Assembly: GCF_043641665.1 (NCBI RefSeq)
Contig: NC_092185.1
Location: 24,772,503-24,836,502, forward strand
DNA from: Enoplosus armatus
Lineage: Eukaryota > Chordata > Actinopteri > Centrarchiformes > Enoplosidae
Length of the DNA stretch: 64,000 bases
Direction: 5' to 3'
This document shows, piece after piece, positions 15,601 to 26,262 of this stretch (position 1 is the first letter of the stretch; every line of letters starts with the position of its first letter). The notes under the pieces are model-generated. The model saw only the letters and a list, made by a program, of their open reading frames with translations, was not told the origin of the DNA and ran no database searches. A program made the translations under genes and the position numbers.

Positions 15601-18600
15601 TTACAGTCTCACCACGACATAGTTTGTCCACCAGAGAGCTATTTTTTTGAAAAATTCCGAATGTTGAAATGTCTCGCTCGGCACATAGCTTGGTCACGGA
15701 TCACAAATTTAAGGGATTCTCATCAGGAATAGTTCACGTGTCCACGTTAAATCGGCAGATATGTCGCAATTGGATTTGGTGTCACTCTCAAATTTCAGTA
15801 TCGGCCTCAAAAATCCAACATCTGTGGGGCTTTAATGCAAATCTTACCAATCTGTGGCACAAAACTGTCTAACTTCACCATGACTTTAAATTGCGTAAAC
15901 ACTAAGTGTTAGAGGTTTTCCCTTTTCACACTTTTTAGATATTGCTAGTTGCAATACTAAGACAATGTGCAGTACATCACAAAACTAAACAATCCCCGTC
16001 AATCCACCCCACACCAAAGGGAAAGACGAACCCACCACATAAACTAACTTGCCATACCCTAGAAACATTTAAACAAGTCTCTGGTCCTCTTATTGTCCGT
16101 CATCATAGTGTATGCTAGGCAAAAAGGGGTCCGTGATCTACGAGGTTGACACATGAATAATTCTTTAGTTGTCTTTGTTCTCATCATTTAATTTGACAGT
16201 CGACCCCGTGAGACAATCTTGCAAAAACCTTGCTGTGTTTTTTTTTTTTTTTTTTGTGGGATTATTCCAGTTTATTTCAACTTATTTTGATAGCTTTGAC
16301 TATCATTTCTATCAGGTACGATAATATTGTACTCTCCGCAATGATTACTGAGATCTGGGAACGGGGCGGCGAGTCTCTCGAGCAGTCAGACGATCAGACA
16401 GCTTGGAACCAAGGTCACCGCTTCATTTGGAGGTAAAAAAAACTGAAAGGGATCAGACTTCAAATAATTGCACGGGAAAGCTGTGCGCGCACAACTACAG
16501 CAAGCACAGCAAGTCAAATAGTTTGTCTTTATTTTCTCTTTCAAACAAGTTTGGCTAACCTGGGGGGGTTTGTTTAAAACCTGCCTGATCGCCTGACTGC
16601 TTGTGCTTCTTGCTCCATCCGACGTCTTTTTAGTGATGTCACTTTGTTCCCAGGTCTCAGCACTTCACTTGGGGAGTGTAATGTTATTATGGCTGCTAAA
16701 GAGTGATGGCAAACAATATAAAAATGAGACCATGGTTGTAATAAACAGGCATGATCCTGCAAGGTGCGTTTGATGAGGCTTACCTGACACACATCTCCAA
16801 ATTTCAAATCCCACCCGTTTGTTTGGTGTTCTCAGCAGTTTTGAGGCTTTCACGCACTCTCACTTGTTTTGTCCCAGGTCTGATGCTGTGAATAGTCATG
16901 GGGGGCGGGGGGGGGGGGGGACTAGAGGCTGTTTGGTGCTGAAGCTACACCTGCATTAGAAACATCACTCTAACGCTGTGGTTCCCTTCTTTGCTCCTGT
17001 GGTATCCCGCGCCGTCGTACCGTTTCACTTCGGCCCTGCTTCACCACACGATTCAACTCACCGCGTTGTGCTCGAGTTGAACTGGTCGCGTTGGCGCCGG
17101 GTGAGATCGGTGTGCAGGCCCTCGCTGTATCACTGGACCAAGGACTGGGATCCACCATCCTAACGCATTGCTTATAGGCTCATTATAAGTTCATGAGCAG
17201 TTAATGGTGAGTTAGTGTTGTTCCAAAAAGGGCATGTAGCAGCTCATCTAAGTCATCAAGGTAACATGTGACTTGGTATCATGAATTCTCACTCATTAGC
17301 GTACTTGGAATTTTAATGTAAGACTTTTACTGCCGAAACACGCTGTGCGCAAAACATCTTGCACACTTATGCATGTTTCAGATAAGCAGTTGTGTGCTCT
17401 TGATTCATTAAACCAATGCAGTTCACCGTCATGGCCTAAATACACACCGCTAATGGATAAAGCACTCAGGCTCAAAACACCTGATGGACTGGGACAGTTT
17501 TCTGTTATTAAAAGTGTAACCCTGATTGACAAATAAAAAACTAAAATGACTTGGATTGGGGGGGAAAAAAAACAACCTAGAGTTTGCATCAGGTATTTTC
17601 TGCCATTCATCAACAAATAAGATCTGTATGCTATAAGTTAAAACCTTTTTTTTTTTTTTTTTTCCTATGACCCTTGACCCCACTTAGCTCCTCCACTTAT
17701 TCCTTCATTGAGACTTGCACTCCCAGCTGGTCATGCATAGATCCTCATATAACACCCCCTCCAACCACCACCCCTGCACTCTTTAGCCAGTCAGCTTGGA
17801 CACATGCAGGTTATGGTGTTGATCCGGGCCAAATCTGGGCTGAATCTGGGCCAAACGTAGGCCGATTCTGGCCTCGAAAACCGGGCCAAGACTGAGCCAC
17901 AATAAACCCAGCTGCTCCAGACCCAGATTTAGCCCCCCACCCCCTCGCTGGGCGCAGACAGTAACTGAAAAACCGTACCCCTCCCCCTCCGTCAGAGCTC
18001 GCTCCTCTAGAAGAGACAGGAGGTCAATGGCTGGCTTTGGAGGCCAAGGGGCAGGACTGCTTAAGTTTCATCAATGGTAAGGTGTCCTCCTTATTCACTC
18101 CCCTGATGACGACTGACTGCCAGTGGGGTGGAGGCTAACCAATACGGAGCAGCAGTATTTGATGAAGAGGAGGCTGGAGATCCACTACATACATCCTCAG
18201 CAGCAGTTTATCTGCAGTCCTTTTCCAGAATCCCGTCTGACCGTGTAACCATGTCTTTGTTGTTGAGATGAAAACTCACAATCATCTAACTGTGCCATGT
18301 CGAAATGAGACCCGCTCTGTTTGCTGTTGTCTGACCAAGAACTCTTGTTCGTTCTGACTCTGTGGCGTCTTTGGGGTCCAACAGTGAAAGGCTGTGATCA
18401 GATAGGAGGCTTTTTTTTCTCTCTCTCGTGCTGAAACACAAAACTTAGCTGTGAGCATGACTATTAAAACAGAGCAGGACGTCAACTCCCAAGATGCAGG
18501 TCTGCTATTTTCTTTCTTCTGTTTTTGTATTATTAAGAAGATGTTAAAGCTGACGGTGTGTAATGACAAAGGGCTCACTTGTAGTGAAGAGCCCACAGAG

Positions 18601-19630
18601 AATGATCACCAAACTTTGCAGTTTCCCCTCAGCTCTCTGAAGCGCTTTAGCGTCTTTCAGCGCATTTTTGTTTTTCTTGTTTGTTTTATGGCCACCACTT
18701 TACTGTTACTGGTCTCACTGGTCTCTGCAATATTATTCTGTGTGTATATATTATACACCAAAAAATAAATAAATGTTAAAAAACAACCTAAAAAACAACC
18801 TACAAGTATAGCCATCTCTTAAATCAACAAACCTCTGGATGATTTCGCATACGTCCAATCACACAAAAGACATGACTCACCCTGCTTGGCCCGCTGAGGG
18901 TTGGACCCCAACGTCTCGGCTGCCTCGGACACGTTTTTGTCTGACGCCCCGAAACGTAGTTGGCAGTAGGAGCAACATGTTGCAACCCAACCGGGTAAAA
19001 GAGAGAGCGAAAGCCATGCGCTCATATCAAAAACCGTCCTATGTGATCATGGCCTGATGTCCCTCTGCCCTTTTTTGTCTTTTGTCAATGTGCTTCTACG
19101 ACTGACATCGTGCAGTGCCCCCTGAAAATACCTTTCTCTCAATGTGCCCCTCCCTTTATAACCGACTGGATGAATGAATTAACGTTACATACTGTGATAT
19201 GTGTGTTTTGTACCATGAGGTCTCCATTGAATAACCTGGTGTTTGCTCATATATATATATATATATTTTTCTTTTTTTTTAACCTTTTTTCTATATTGCC
19301 ACTGCACCGTATATTTTTTTAGCATGTAAATAACTCATTTGTGTTGATCTTACTCACCAAAAACACAGTAACGTGTGTCTCTGCTGGGACTGCCTCTCAA
19401 TGTGAACACATAGTCAGCAATCAGAAAGAGTCCATTGCAGTTATTTAGCACCTGTAAGTGAGACATGCAAATATCCGTAGGAAGCACAGATATCCATGCT
19501 TGCTGTGTATTTCTAGCTCAGTTTCCCCCTTGAGACCAGATAATGATTATTATGATTATTATGATTTGGAAGTGTTCATGTATAGTCATTTTGATGTTTG
19601 TGTGTGTGTGTCTCTCTACTTCCCTCTCTG

Positions 19631-19670
<40 letters not shown>

Positions 19671-22600
19671 CTCTCTCGCTCTCCCTGTGTGTTTCAGTGG
19701 AGAATGGGGAACACTGCGACTTCACCGTGCTACGCAACATGCTGATCAGGTGAGACCCTTATTCTCATGAATGCAAGTTGATCGCTTAACTTCTTTCCTC
19801 CCCATCCCTCCTTCTGGCTCACCATACCTGATTTTGTTTTTTCACAGGACCCACATGCAGGATCTAAAGGACGTCACCAACAATGTCCACTACGAGAATT
19901 ACCGCAGTAAGAAACTCGCTGCCGTCACCTGTAACGGAGTGGACACCTCCAAGACCAAGGGGCAGCTTACTAAGTACGCCTCAGTTACTAAACTACTACT
20001 TCTCTCATTTTAAAAACTTGGAAAAGCTACAAAGGCAGCTTTCCTGTTGCGTTTTCGTCGTTATCAGCCGTAAGCATGCTCGCAAAGAAAGTAAAGGTCA
20101 TCCACGTAGCACCCGTGGATGACCTCTATTGAATATTAAAGGTGAACAAAACGACTAACAATTAGCCTTCGCCACGGTCAACAGGAGTCCCCTGGCACAG
20201 ATGGAGGAGGAGCGCAGGGAGCACGTGATGAAAATGAAGAAGATGGAGGCCGAAATGGAGCAGGTGTTCGAAATGAAGGTCAAGGAGAAGAAGCAGAAAC
20301 TGAAGGACTCAGAGGCTGAGGTGGGTTTGAGGGTGTGTGTGTGTGTGTGTGTGTGTAAACTTCAGGGATATCAATCTGTCCAGTTAGGGAGTATGAGCGA
20401 TTGTGAATCAGTTTCACCTGTTTTGGTGCAAATGAAAGTGACAGCAGGTGCACTGGAGAGGCAACAGCAAGACAACACCCAAAAAAGGGAATGGTTTTGC
20501 AGGTGGTGGCCACCTATCCCTCCTGACTGATTCTTCTCTAGTTTTGACTTTTGCTAGTGTCCTTGTCACTACTGGTAGCATGAGGCAGTACCTGCAGCCC
20601 ATTCAGGTTGCACAGGTAGTCCAGCTCCTCCAGGATGGCACATCCATACGTGCCGTCGCAAGGTTCGCTGTGTCTCCCAGCACAGTCTCAAGACCATGGA
20701 GGAGATACCGGGAGACGGGCCGTTACACGAGGAGAGCCGGACAGGGCCGTAGAAGGGCATCAACCCAGCAGCAGGACCGGTGTCTGCTCCTTTGTGCGAG
20801 GGGGAACAGGAGGAGCACTGGCAGAGCCCTACAAAACCTCCAGCGGGCTACTGGTGTGCATGACTCCATGAGGGTGGCATGAGGGCCCAATGTCCTCTAG
20901 TTGGACCTGTGCTCACAGCAAAGCACCGTGCAGCTCGACTGGCATTCGCCAGAGAACACCAGAATTGGCAGGCCCGCCATTGGCGCCCTGTTCTCTTCAC
21001 AGATGAGAGCAGGTTCACACTGAGTACATGTGACTGAGTCTGGAGACGGCGTGGTGAACGTTATGCTGCCTGCAACGTCATCCAGCATGACAGGTTTGGC
21101 GGTGGGTCAGTGATGGTCTGGGGAGGCATATCCTTGGAGGGTCGCACAGACCTCCACGTGCTAGTCTACGGTACCGTGACTGTTGTTAGGTACCAGGATG
21201 AAATCCTAAGAGCCATTGTCAGACTTCACGCTGGTGCAGTGGCCCCTGGGTTCCTCCTGGTGCAGGACAATGCCCGGCCTCATGTGGCCAGAGTGTGTAG
21301 GCGGTTCCTGGATGACAAAGGCATTGATGCCATTGACGGTCCCCAGACCTGAATCTAATTGAGAACCTCTGGGACATTATGTGTCGGTGCATCCGACGCC
21401 GCCAAGTAGCACCACAGACTGTCCAGCTCACTGATGCCCTGATCCAGGTCTGGGAGGAGATCCCCCAGGACACCATCCGCCGTCTCATCAGGAGCATGTC
21501 CAGACGTTGTCGGGAGTGCATATAGGCGGAGCCATACACACTACTGAGTCACATTATCAGTTGCCGTAATGAAATTCACGCAAATTGGATCAGCCTGTGA
21601 TTTCAATTTTTTACTTTCATTTTCGGTGTGATATTTGAATCCATTGACCGTTGTTAGGTCATTCTGTTCTCAATGAATTACACAATGTACAGTAAAGATT
21701 TTGAACTTGAATAGGTACTTCATTCATCGAGATCCGATGTGTGATTTCAGTGTTCCCTTAATTGTTTTGAGCAGTGTAGATGTTCCAGTTGAAGGCTTCA
21801 TCATCCAGTGGTACAGCGGTGAACACCTCCTGTACCCAAAGTACGGATTGGCTGGCAATTGTCCATTCGTTCCTTTCGCTTTTCAAAATGGTAGTTCGAC
21901 TAAAATAAATCTCCACTCAAGGTCAACTTACTATCTTTTCCTGGGGCTTTAAACACTGTATCAGTCTTCAGCAGTGGAGGTTGCTCAATTGTTACGGAAA
22001 ATAACCACGGACGCCATGACAACTGAACAAACTCCATCCGCAGATGAAGACGGTGAGATGTGGTTGAAAGCTCTGGGGAAAGCTAGTACAGTAAGTTGAC
22101 CTTGAGTTCAATTATTTTTGTCAGGTACAAGAAGTATATTTCAGGAAAACGTGAAAAACAAAGATGAAAAACTCTATATATATATATATATATATATAAG
22201 TAAATGAACAACAGATAGTGATCACGTGCTATCAAAGGGAACATGCAACGGGTCTGGCTGAGTTTAAACATTTCCGATGGGTGTACATTTGAGGTTCCTG
22301 ATCTGACCTTGGGTCTGTCTGATGTTCTGACCCTCAGCTGGAGCGGCGCCACGAACAGATGAAAAGGAACTTGGAGGCGCAGTACAAAGAGCTGGAGGAG
22401 AAGAGACGAGTGTTTGAGGACGAGAAGGCCAACTGGGAGGCTCAGCAGAGAATCCTGGAGCAGCAGAAACTGGACGCCTCCAAGTCAGTAACACGCACAC
22501 TGACTGATGAGCTATTTAACTGCCAGAATTCTTCATTTAATACATATGTCAACTGTCTGTCCTTTGACAATATTGTTGGCAGGATTTTTTTTTGTAAAAT

Positions 22601-23485
22601 AAGAACTTTTATAAGCACATTTTCTTACCTGTTTGGGACACTAAAGGTTTCCAGTGCAAACGGCAACAAAATCTTGGCACAAAAACCTAAAAAGAAACAT
22701 AAAGAAATGACCATTTGGTACACATTTTCTGTTATGTTACGTATTCATTTTTGGTTGTCACAGTTAACATATCCAACACACACCATGGAGATGTGAAACA
22801 TCGGAAAGTAGGGGGGGGTTACATATTAAGTTTAGTTAGTTAGCCGAAAGGCAGGAGTGACACACCATAACTCATTACTGTAGGTGGGGGGGCCTATAAA
22901 GGTAAATGGAATTTCCTGTGTGCTGCTCAAGACATTTGAAAAATGACACGTGAGAATCCTGACTGTAAACAATTAGGCACCATGTCTTCAGTAGAAAGTC
23001 AGTAACCACGTCTTCCAAATGATCTTGGATACCATATACATCGATTACACAGATCACTTACATGGGATCATTTCCTTGACCGTTCAGGGTCAGCAGATGA
23101 ATTGGATTGTAGTCTAGCTTTTGAATTCATGCTAAAATCCCATTTCTCATGTCATTAAGTCCACTTTGCTTTCACATGACAAACAAAACGCACCTTAAGC
23201 ACCCTTGAAGTGAGCCAACGTGACTTTAGCTGAACAGCAACAACTGTGGCTACAAGTAACAATTACAGCAGTATAAAGGTAAATGCCAAAACTTAGCCTG
23301 ACCAATAGCGCAAGTGGAAAAGAGTCATTAAGTCAATGCACTGGCCCGGTAAAGGAACCCCCCCCCCCCCCCCTCCCATGTTATTGTACAAGATTGTGAG
23401 GTAAGCTTCTCACTTTTTTTGTTGTTGTCGTTGTTTCTCACACAGGACGATGGAAAAGAACAAGAAGAAAGGAAAAATCTTTTGA
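1122..23485 (+). CDS. septin7: Septin 7 (GTP-binding cytoskeletal protein), 5'-truncated by window edge
   Basis: Septins are GTP-binding proteins that polymerise into filaments at the cell cortex and cleavage furrow; septin 7 is the essential subunit of the core hetero-oligomer. Coding exons read here: 1122-1228, 5908-6008, 6151-6285, 10863-10980, 11460-11552, 12407-12503, 19698-19749, 19848-19973, 20185-20320, 22338-22483, 23446-23485. All junctions are AG/GT and every phase joins in frame, giving about 383 residues. Visible motifs: P-loop GESGLGKS (first exon), DTPGFGD switch (second), AKAD specificity motif (fourth), the septin unique element around [10 protein letters not shown], and a charged C-terminal coiled coil (exons at 20185 and 22338) ending KKKGKIF-stop. 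The family is usually about 435 residues, so some 50 N-terminal residues lie in exons left of the window. The sequence is nearly identical to vertebrate septin 7 as I remember it. Which teleost copy (a or b) cannot be decided here. Confidence 0.95.
1229..5907 (+). other. Septin 7 intron, 4.7 kb, no gene seen
   Basis: The interval holds a strongly purine-rich stretch (about 1915-2430) followed by two CA microsatellites. Open frames in it lack any recognisable domain; one of 164 codons at 4031-4525 has no ATG start. I see no exon with similarity to septins or another family. Confidence 0.6.
2509..2656. repeat. Two (CA)n microsatellites
   Basis: CA repeats at 2509-2564 and 2621-2656 are separated by 56 bases of unique sequence. 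Confidence 0.9.
6420..6456. repeat. (TG)n microsatellite
   Basis: Eighteen uninterrupted TG units in a septin 7 intron. Confidence 0.9.
7790..7821. repeat. (TG)n microsatellite
   Basis: Sixteen uninterrupted TG units in a septin 7 intron. Confidence 0.9.
8255..8520 (+). repeat. Dispersed repeat family B, copy 1
   Basis: It contains GGTTGGTCTGTCCACCACT, AAATATCTCGACAACTATTG and CATTCCCACCAGCCTCAGCT, which I recognise as a common interspersed fish sequence. A reverse-orientation fragment of the same family lies at 46676-46790. It is non-coding and intronic in septin 7. Confidence 0.55.
9440..9625. repeat. Paired (CA)n microsatellites
   Basis: CA tracts at 9440-9475 and 9580-9625 flank about 100 bases of unique sequence. 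Cys- or His-rich open frames across them are repeat translations, not genes. Confidence 0.9.
10250..10560 (+). repeat. Dispersed fish repeat with palindromic head, family C (copy 1)
   Basis: It begins with GGTCTCGCATAGCCAGACCT. AGCCAGACCT (10272-10281) is the exact reverse complement of AGGTCTGGCT (10302-10311), making a hairpin. The same head (TAGTCTCGCATAGCCATGCCT) recurs at 61130-61150. The body includes two long G runs. It lies in the septin 7 intron before the exon at 10863. No coding capacity. Confidence 0.55.
11093..11144. repeat. Compound (TA)n-(TG)n-(TA)n microsatellite
   Basis: TA units are followed by a short TG tract and more TA, just upstream of repeat family A copy 1. Confidence 0.9.
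11160..11290 (+). repeat. Dispersed repeat family A, copy 1
   Basis: This copy carries the string GCTTAGCATAAAGACTGGAA and related sequence. The same family appears reversed at 26885-27062 and 48575-48690. It lies in a septin 7 intron. Confidence 0.6.
17825..17899 (+). repeat. Degenerate ~11-bp tandem repeat (GGGCCAAATCT-like)
   Basis: About six or seven diverged units of the type GGGCCAAATCT, GGGCTGAATCT, GGGCCAAACGT, AGGCCGATTCT follow one another in a septin 7 intron. Confidence 0.6.
19634..19669. repeat. (CT)n microsatellite serving as polypyrimidine tract
   Basis: Uninterrupted CT units end about 28 bases before the acceptor of the septin exon at 19698 and so extend its polypyrimidine tract. 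Confidence 0.85.
20333..20356. repeat. (TG)n microsatellite beside a splice donor
   Basis: TG units begin 13 bases after the donor of the septin exon ending at 20320 and abut the truncated Tc1 element. Confidence 0.9.
20358..21778 (+). mobile_element. Degenerate Tc1/mariner-type transposon in a septin 7 intron
   Basis: A decayed transposase runs from an ATG at 20580 to a stop at 21523-21525. Its N-terminal part shows a helix-turn-helix region; the catalytic DDE triad is still traceable as short blocks (a TDES-type block near 21001-21015 now out of frame, VQDNARPH near 21265, LIENLWDIM near 21357), but the frame is broken by indels and stops. The 3' part ends in a TTAAGGGAAC-type motif (on the minus strand) with ...GCAGTGTA at about 21778, as in the abundant fish Tc1 family. 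The 5' end abuts a (TG)n tract at 20356 and seems truncated. It lies between septin exons 20185-20320 and 22338-22483 in sense orientation and is inactive. Confidence 0.85.
20580..21525 (+). pseudogene. Broken Tc1-like transposase
   Basis: The first open stretch (20580-20882) encodes the DNA-binding half and stops early. A second in-frame block (about 21110-21352) carries the central catalytic region, and a third reaches 21525. At least two frame changes and internal stops separate them, so no functional transposase can be made. Intact relatives of this family are about 330-350 residues, which agrees with the 946-bp span. Confidence 0.85.
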
Positions 23486-23543
23486 GGAGAGACACGACCT
23501 GTTCCTCCATTTACACAAACCAATTGTTTCTTCATCCCCTCAG

Positions 23544-23578
<35 letters not shown>

Positions 23579-23655
23579 ATATAACACTCGTTCCACAACA
23601 TTCCTCTGTGTTACATTTAACCTGCACCACATGTGGCATGGACGCCATTTACACA

Positions 23656-23687
<32 letters not shown>

Positions 23688-23688
23688 T
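23544..23688. repeat. Two (CA)n microsatellites in septin 7 3' UTR
   Basis: CA tracts at 23544-23573 and 23650-23688 lie 60-200 bases past the stop codon. Confidence 0.9.
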
Positions 23689-24133
23689 GCAAATGCCCAC
23701 AACAGCCCACATGCTCGTCCCTCCGCAGGGGTTTCACTGCATCTGTTGAAACCTTCCTCTTTTCACGGGGAATGCATGTTTTTGTGAAATTCTATTTTCC
23801 TATGTTTCCTGACGACAAAGAGGAGAGCCCCGGGTTCCTCTGAGCTACAGTACGGAGTTAACACATGGCAGGGACCATGCATAGCCATTTGTACACACGT
23901 AGTAGTTGTATGTTCTCTAGATATTCCATAGATCTGCAGATAGATGTACTATCCCTCTCCTCGACGCTCTTTCTTTTATCGTTCTCGGAGATTTAACACA
24001 AGCGTATACGCAACTGCAGCACTCGGTCATAAAGCCCTCGTTGAGAGTGTGTCAGGAGAAGGGAGAGTGTATGTGAGGGAAGGCAACGGCACCAGGCGGC
24101 AGCTGAGGAGGGGAGAGGTCAGGTTGGGATTAA

Positions 24134-24726
24134 GGCCCGGTCACACTTCCCGAAATACGGTGGCTCTACCAGCTCGGTGACGCCGTGACTACTTGCAGGG
24201 TCAGTTGGCGAATGGCTGTATCTGGCGAGCTAACCGCTGCTAAAGTGCTGTTTAGTCACAGTAAGTAGAACTTCTTTGCATTTTTCTCAGTACTGGGCGC
24301 TCATTTTCTATATTGTATAGCATTCAATTCAATAGAGAGTTACTGAAAGTGGGGGAGCTGGCTAAGCAAACTCGTTAGCTAAGGACGCTAACGGAACACA
24401 TTTTCCCGTAAGCAAACGCGATGTCCTTTTATAAAAAAAAAACAAACAAAAAAAACGTCTCATAACTTTTGACGAACCATTCCTCTTTCGTGGGGCAGTC
24501 TGTGCTCCGACAGAGGTGATTTAATAAGAGTTGTTGGGTGCAACACGGCTAATAAGCTACGCCAGCATCCTCTATTTTGGACTCTGGAGGACGGCTTGCT
24601 ATCGGGCCACAGCGCGAATTCAGGCTTCAAAGTTCACCAAACTCTACTTTTTTAAATGCCCTCGCAAAACCCAAATACACTGATCACAATTTTTTTTGCC
24701 ATTTTGAATATTTGTGTGACCGGGCC
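24134..24726. mobile_element. Non-autonomous DNA transposon (MITE) with 13-bp perfect inverted ends
   Basis: The left end reads GGCCCGGTCACAC and the right end is its exact reverse complement, GTGTGACCGGGCC. The left end is directly preceded by TTAA (24130-24133), and TTAA occurs two bases past the right end (24729-24732), suggesting a TTAA target duplication as in piggyBac- or Kolobok-type elements. The 593-bp interior has no transposase. It lies inside the inferred septin 7 3' UTR. Confidence 0.7.
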
Positions 24727-24754
24727 TTTTAAACAGGATTTACAGTGCAGTGGC

Positions 24755-24756
<2 letters not shown>

Positions 24757-24795
<39 letters not shown>

Positions 24796-24852
24796 CGAGC
24801 AGGGTGTGCTTTATGAAATGTTTGAGGTCGTGGACCCTGTCTGATCTGAGCC

Positions 24853-24883
<31 letters not shown>
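24757..24883. repeat. (TG)n and (AGAC)n microsatellites
   Basis: TG tract 24757-24794 and seven to eight AGAC units at 24852-24883, just right of the inverted-repeat element. Confidence 0.9.
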
Positions 24884-25810
24884 AGAAGGGGAGATAAGAA
24901 TCCTGCGTGTAACAGCAGCCAGAATATTGTCCTCCGCAGTGTGTTTCCTATTTGAATAGAAGACATTATGCAAAAGCCTCATCGGTGTCTCCAACTTTAC
25001 AGGTAACCGTGACTACAAAGATGTTTTATATTGTGATGTAAGTGATGGGTGTCGTCATCGACCAGCTGTTTCGTGACCATTGTCCCTTCTTGTGTGAAAC
25101 CGCCAAAAAGGGACAATTCCTCAAAAAGCCGGAATTTTTCCGTTTAACTTTCCTGTCTCTCAAAAGACAACTGTTTGGAGAAGTTTGCCAATTCAGCCAT
25201 AGCTTTTGTCTCTGACTTCACTTAATTGCACATAAAAGAAATGCTTCCACACACACACACAACAAAACATCACCCCTCTGCTATTCTCTCAAGCAGAAGG
25301 TTGAGCCCCGGTCTGAGTCGATTCAGAGTCGGGAAGCGGTGAGCTGTGGCACATCCAAACCTTTTAATATACCTTTCCAAGAGTTGTCATGTTTTATTTT
25401 CATATGATGATGATGATAATATTAATAATACTGTATGTACGGTTGAAGAATGACTCCTTAAAGCCCTCGTAGTTTTCTTAAATGACTCATAGATGGATCT
25501 GTTATTTTAAGCATAGTTTTTCAGGCTGCCCTGCAGGCTTCCTGATGCATTTAAAACGAAAAGCTTAAGGGACGAACCTTCCACCTTCAACACATCAAAT
25601 ATTACCTGTATGGGTTTGTTCATGATGGAAATGCATATATTGTGTACATACTGGAGGCTGCTCCGTGGCCTTTTTTTTTTTTCTTTGTTTTTTTTTGTTT
25701 TTTTTTTCAGACTATTATATGCCAGGAATAACAACAGAACTTGTACTCGGAACAGAAGCTGTTATGTAAAACTTGTCTTAAGAAACCATGAATACATTTC
25801 CATACATTTA

Positions 25811-25811
25811 T

Positions 25812-25844
<33 letters not shown>

Positions 25845-25858
25845 AATATATATACTGT
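25811..25858. repeat. (CA)n-(TA)n compound microsatellite
   Basis: CA units pass into TATA repeats in the inferred septin 7 3' UTR. Confidence 0.85.
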
Positions 25859-26150
25859 ATACATCTATGCCAATGAGTACACCTTCTCAGGACCGCTCTG
25901 TTACGCTATATTTTCTCTTTAAGTCCGGAGAAAAGCAATTCTGTGGTCCTACAGGTTAAAAGAAGTGACTGAGTTTTTCTTTGAAATGCTTGTGAACCAG
26001 TAACACCAAGTTAAGATAGACATAAGTTTAGGTGGATTATTATTTTTTTTTTTGTAATATTTTCTTTCTTTCTTTTTTTTTTTTTTATATGTACACTGCT
26101 TCTCTTCTTTGTTTTATTATGTGTTCTGTCTCTAACTGTACATGGTTAAT

Positions 26151-26156
26151 ATTAAA
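26151..26156 (+). terminator. Candidate poly(A) signal of septin 7
   Basis: ATTAAA, the commonest variant signal, sits in AT-rich sequence after the septin 7 stop and before the first repeat copy of the intergenic region. No transcript evidence is available to confirm its use. Confidence 0.35.
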
Positions 26157-26203
26157 GTTGACAAAGTTATGGTTTAACTCCCAAAGTGTGCAAGTGTCCT
26201 TTT

Positions 26204-26205
<2 letters not shown>

Positions 26206-26260
<55 letters not shown>
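26206..26260. repeat. (CA)n microsatellite
   Basis: About 27 uninterrupted CA units just past the candidate septin 7 polyadenylation site. Confidence 0.9.

Positions 26261-26262
<2 letters not shown>

Larger units (their letters stand above)
12504..19697 (+). other. Septin 7 intron, 7.2 kb, no gene seen
   Basis: This is the longest intron of the septin gene. It contains a repeat-like fragment resembling common fish dispersed sequence at about 15408-15490, homopolymer runs near 14789, 16907 and 17647, and a degenerate ~11-bp repeat at 17825-17899. No coding exon could be recognised on either strand. Confidence 0.6.
23486..26175 (+). other. Probable long 3' UTR of septin 7
   Basis: After the septin stop codon no further coding sequence is seen. 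The first convincing polyadenylation signal is an ATTAAA at 26151-26156, which would give a 3' UTR of about 2.7 kb; mammalian SEPT7 also has a long 3' UTR. The interval contains several CA/TG tracts, an AGAC tandem repeat and a complete inverted-repeat element (24134-24726). The end point is inferred, not seen. Confidence 0.45.

Noticed and set aside
20580..21525. Tc1 transposase as a possible functional or domesticated gene
   Set aside because: Frame breaks and internal stops separate the catalytic blocks, so it is a dead copy.
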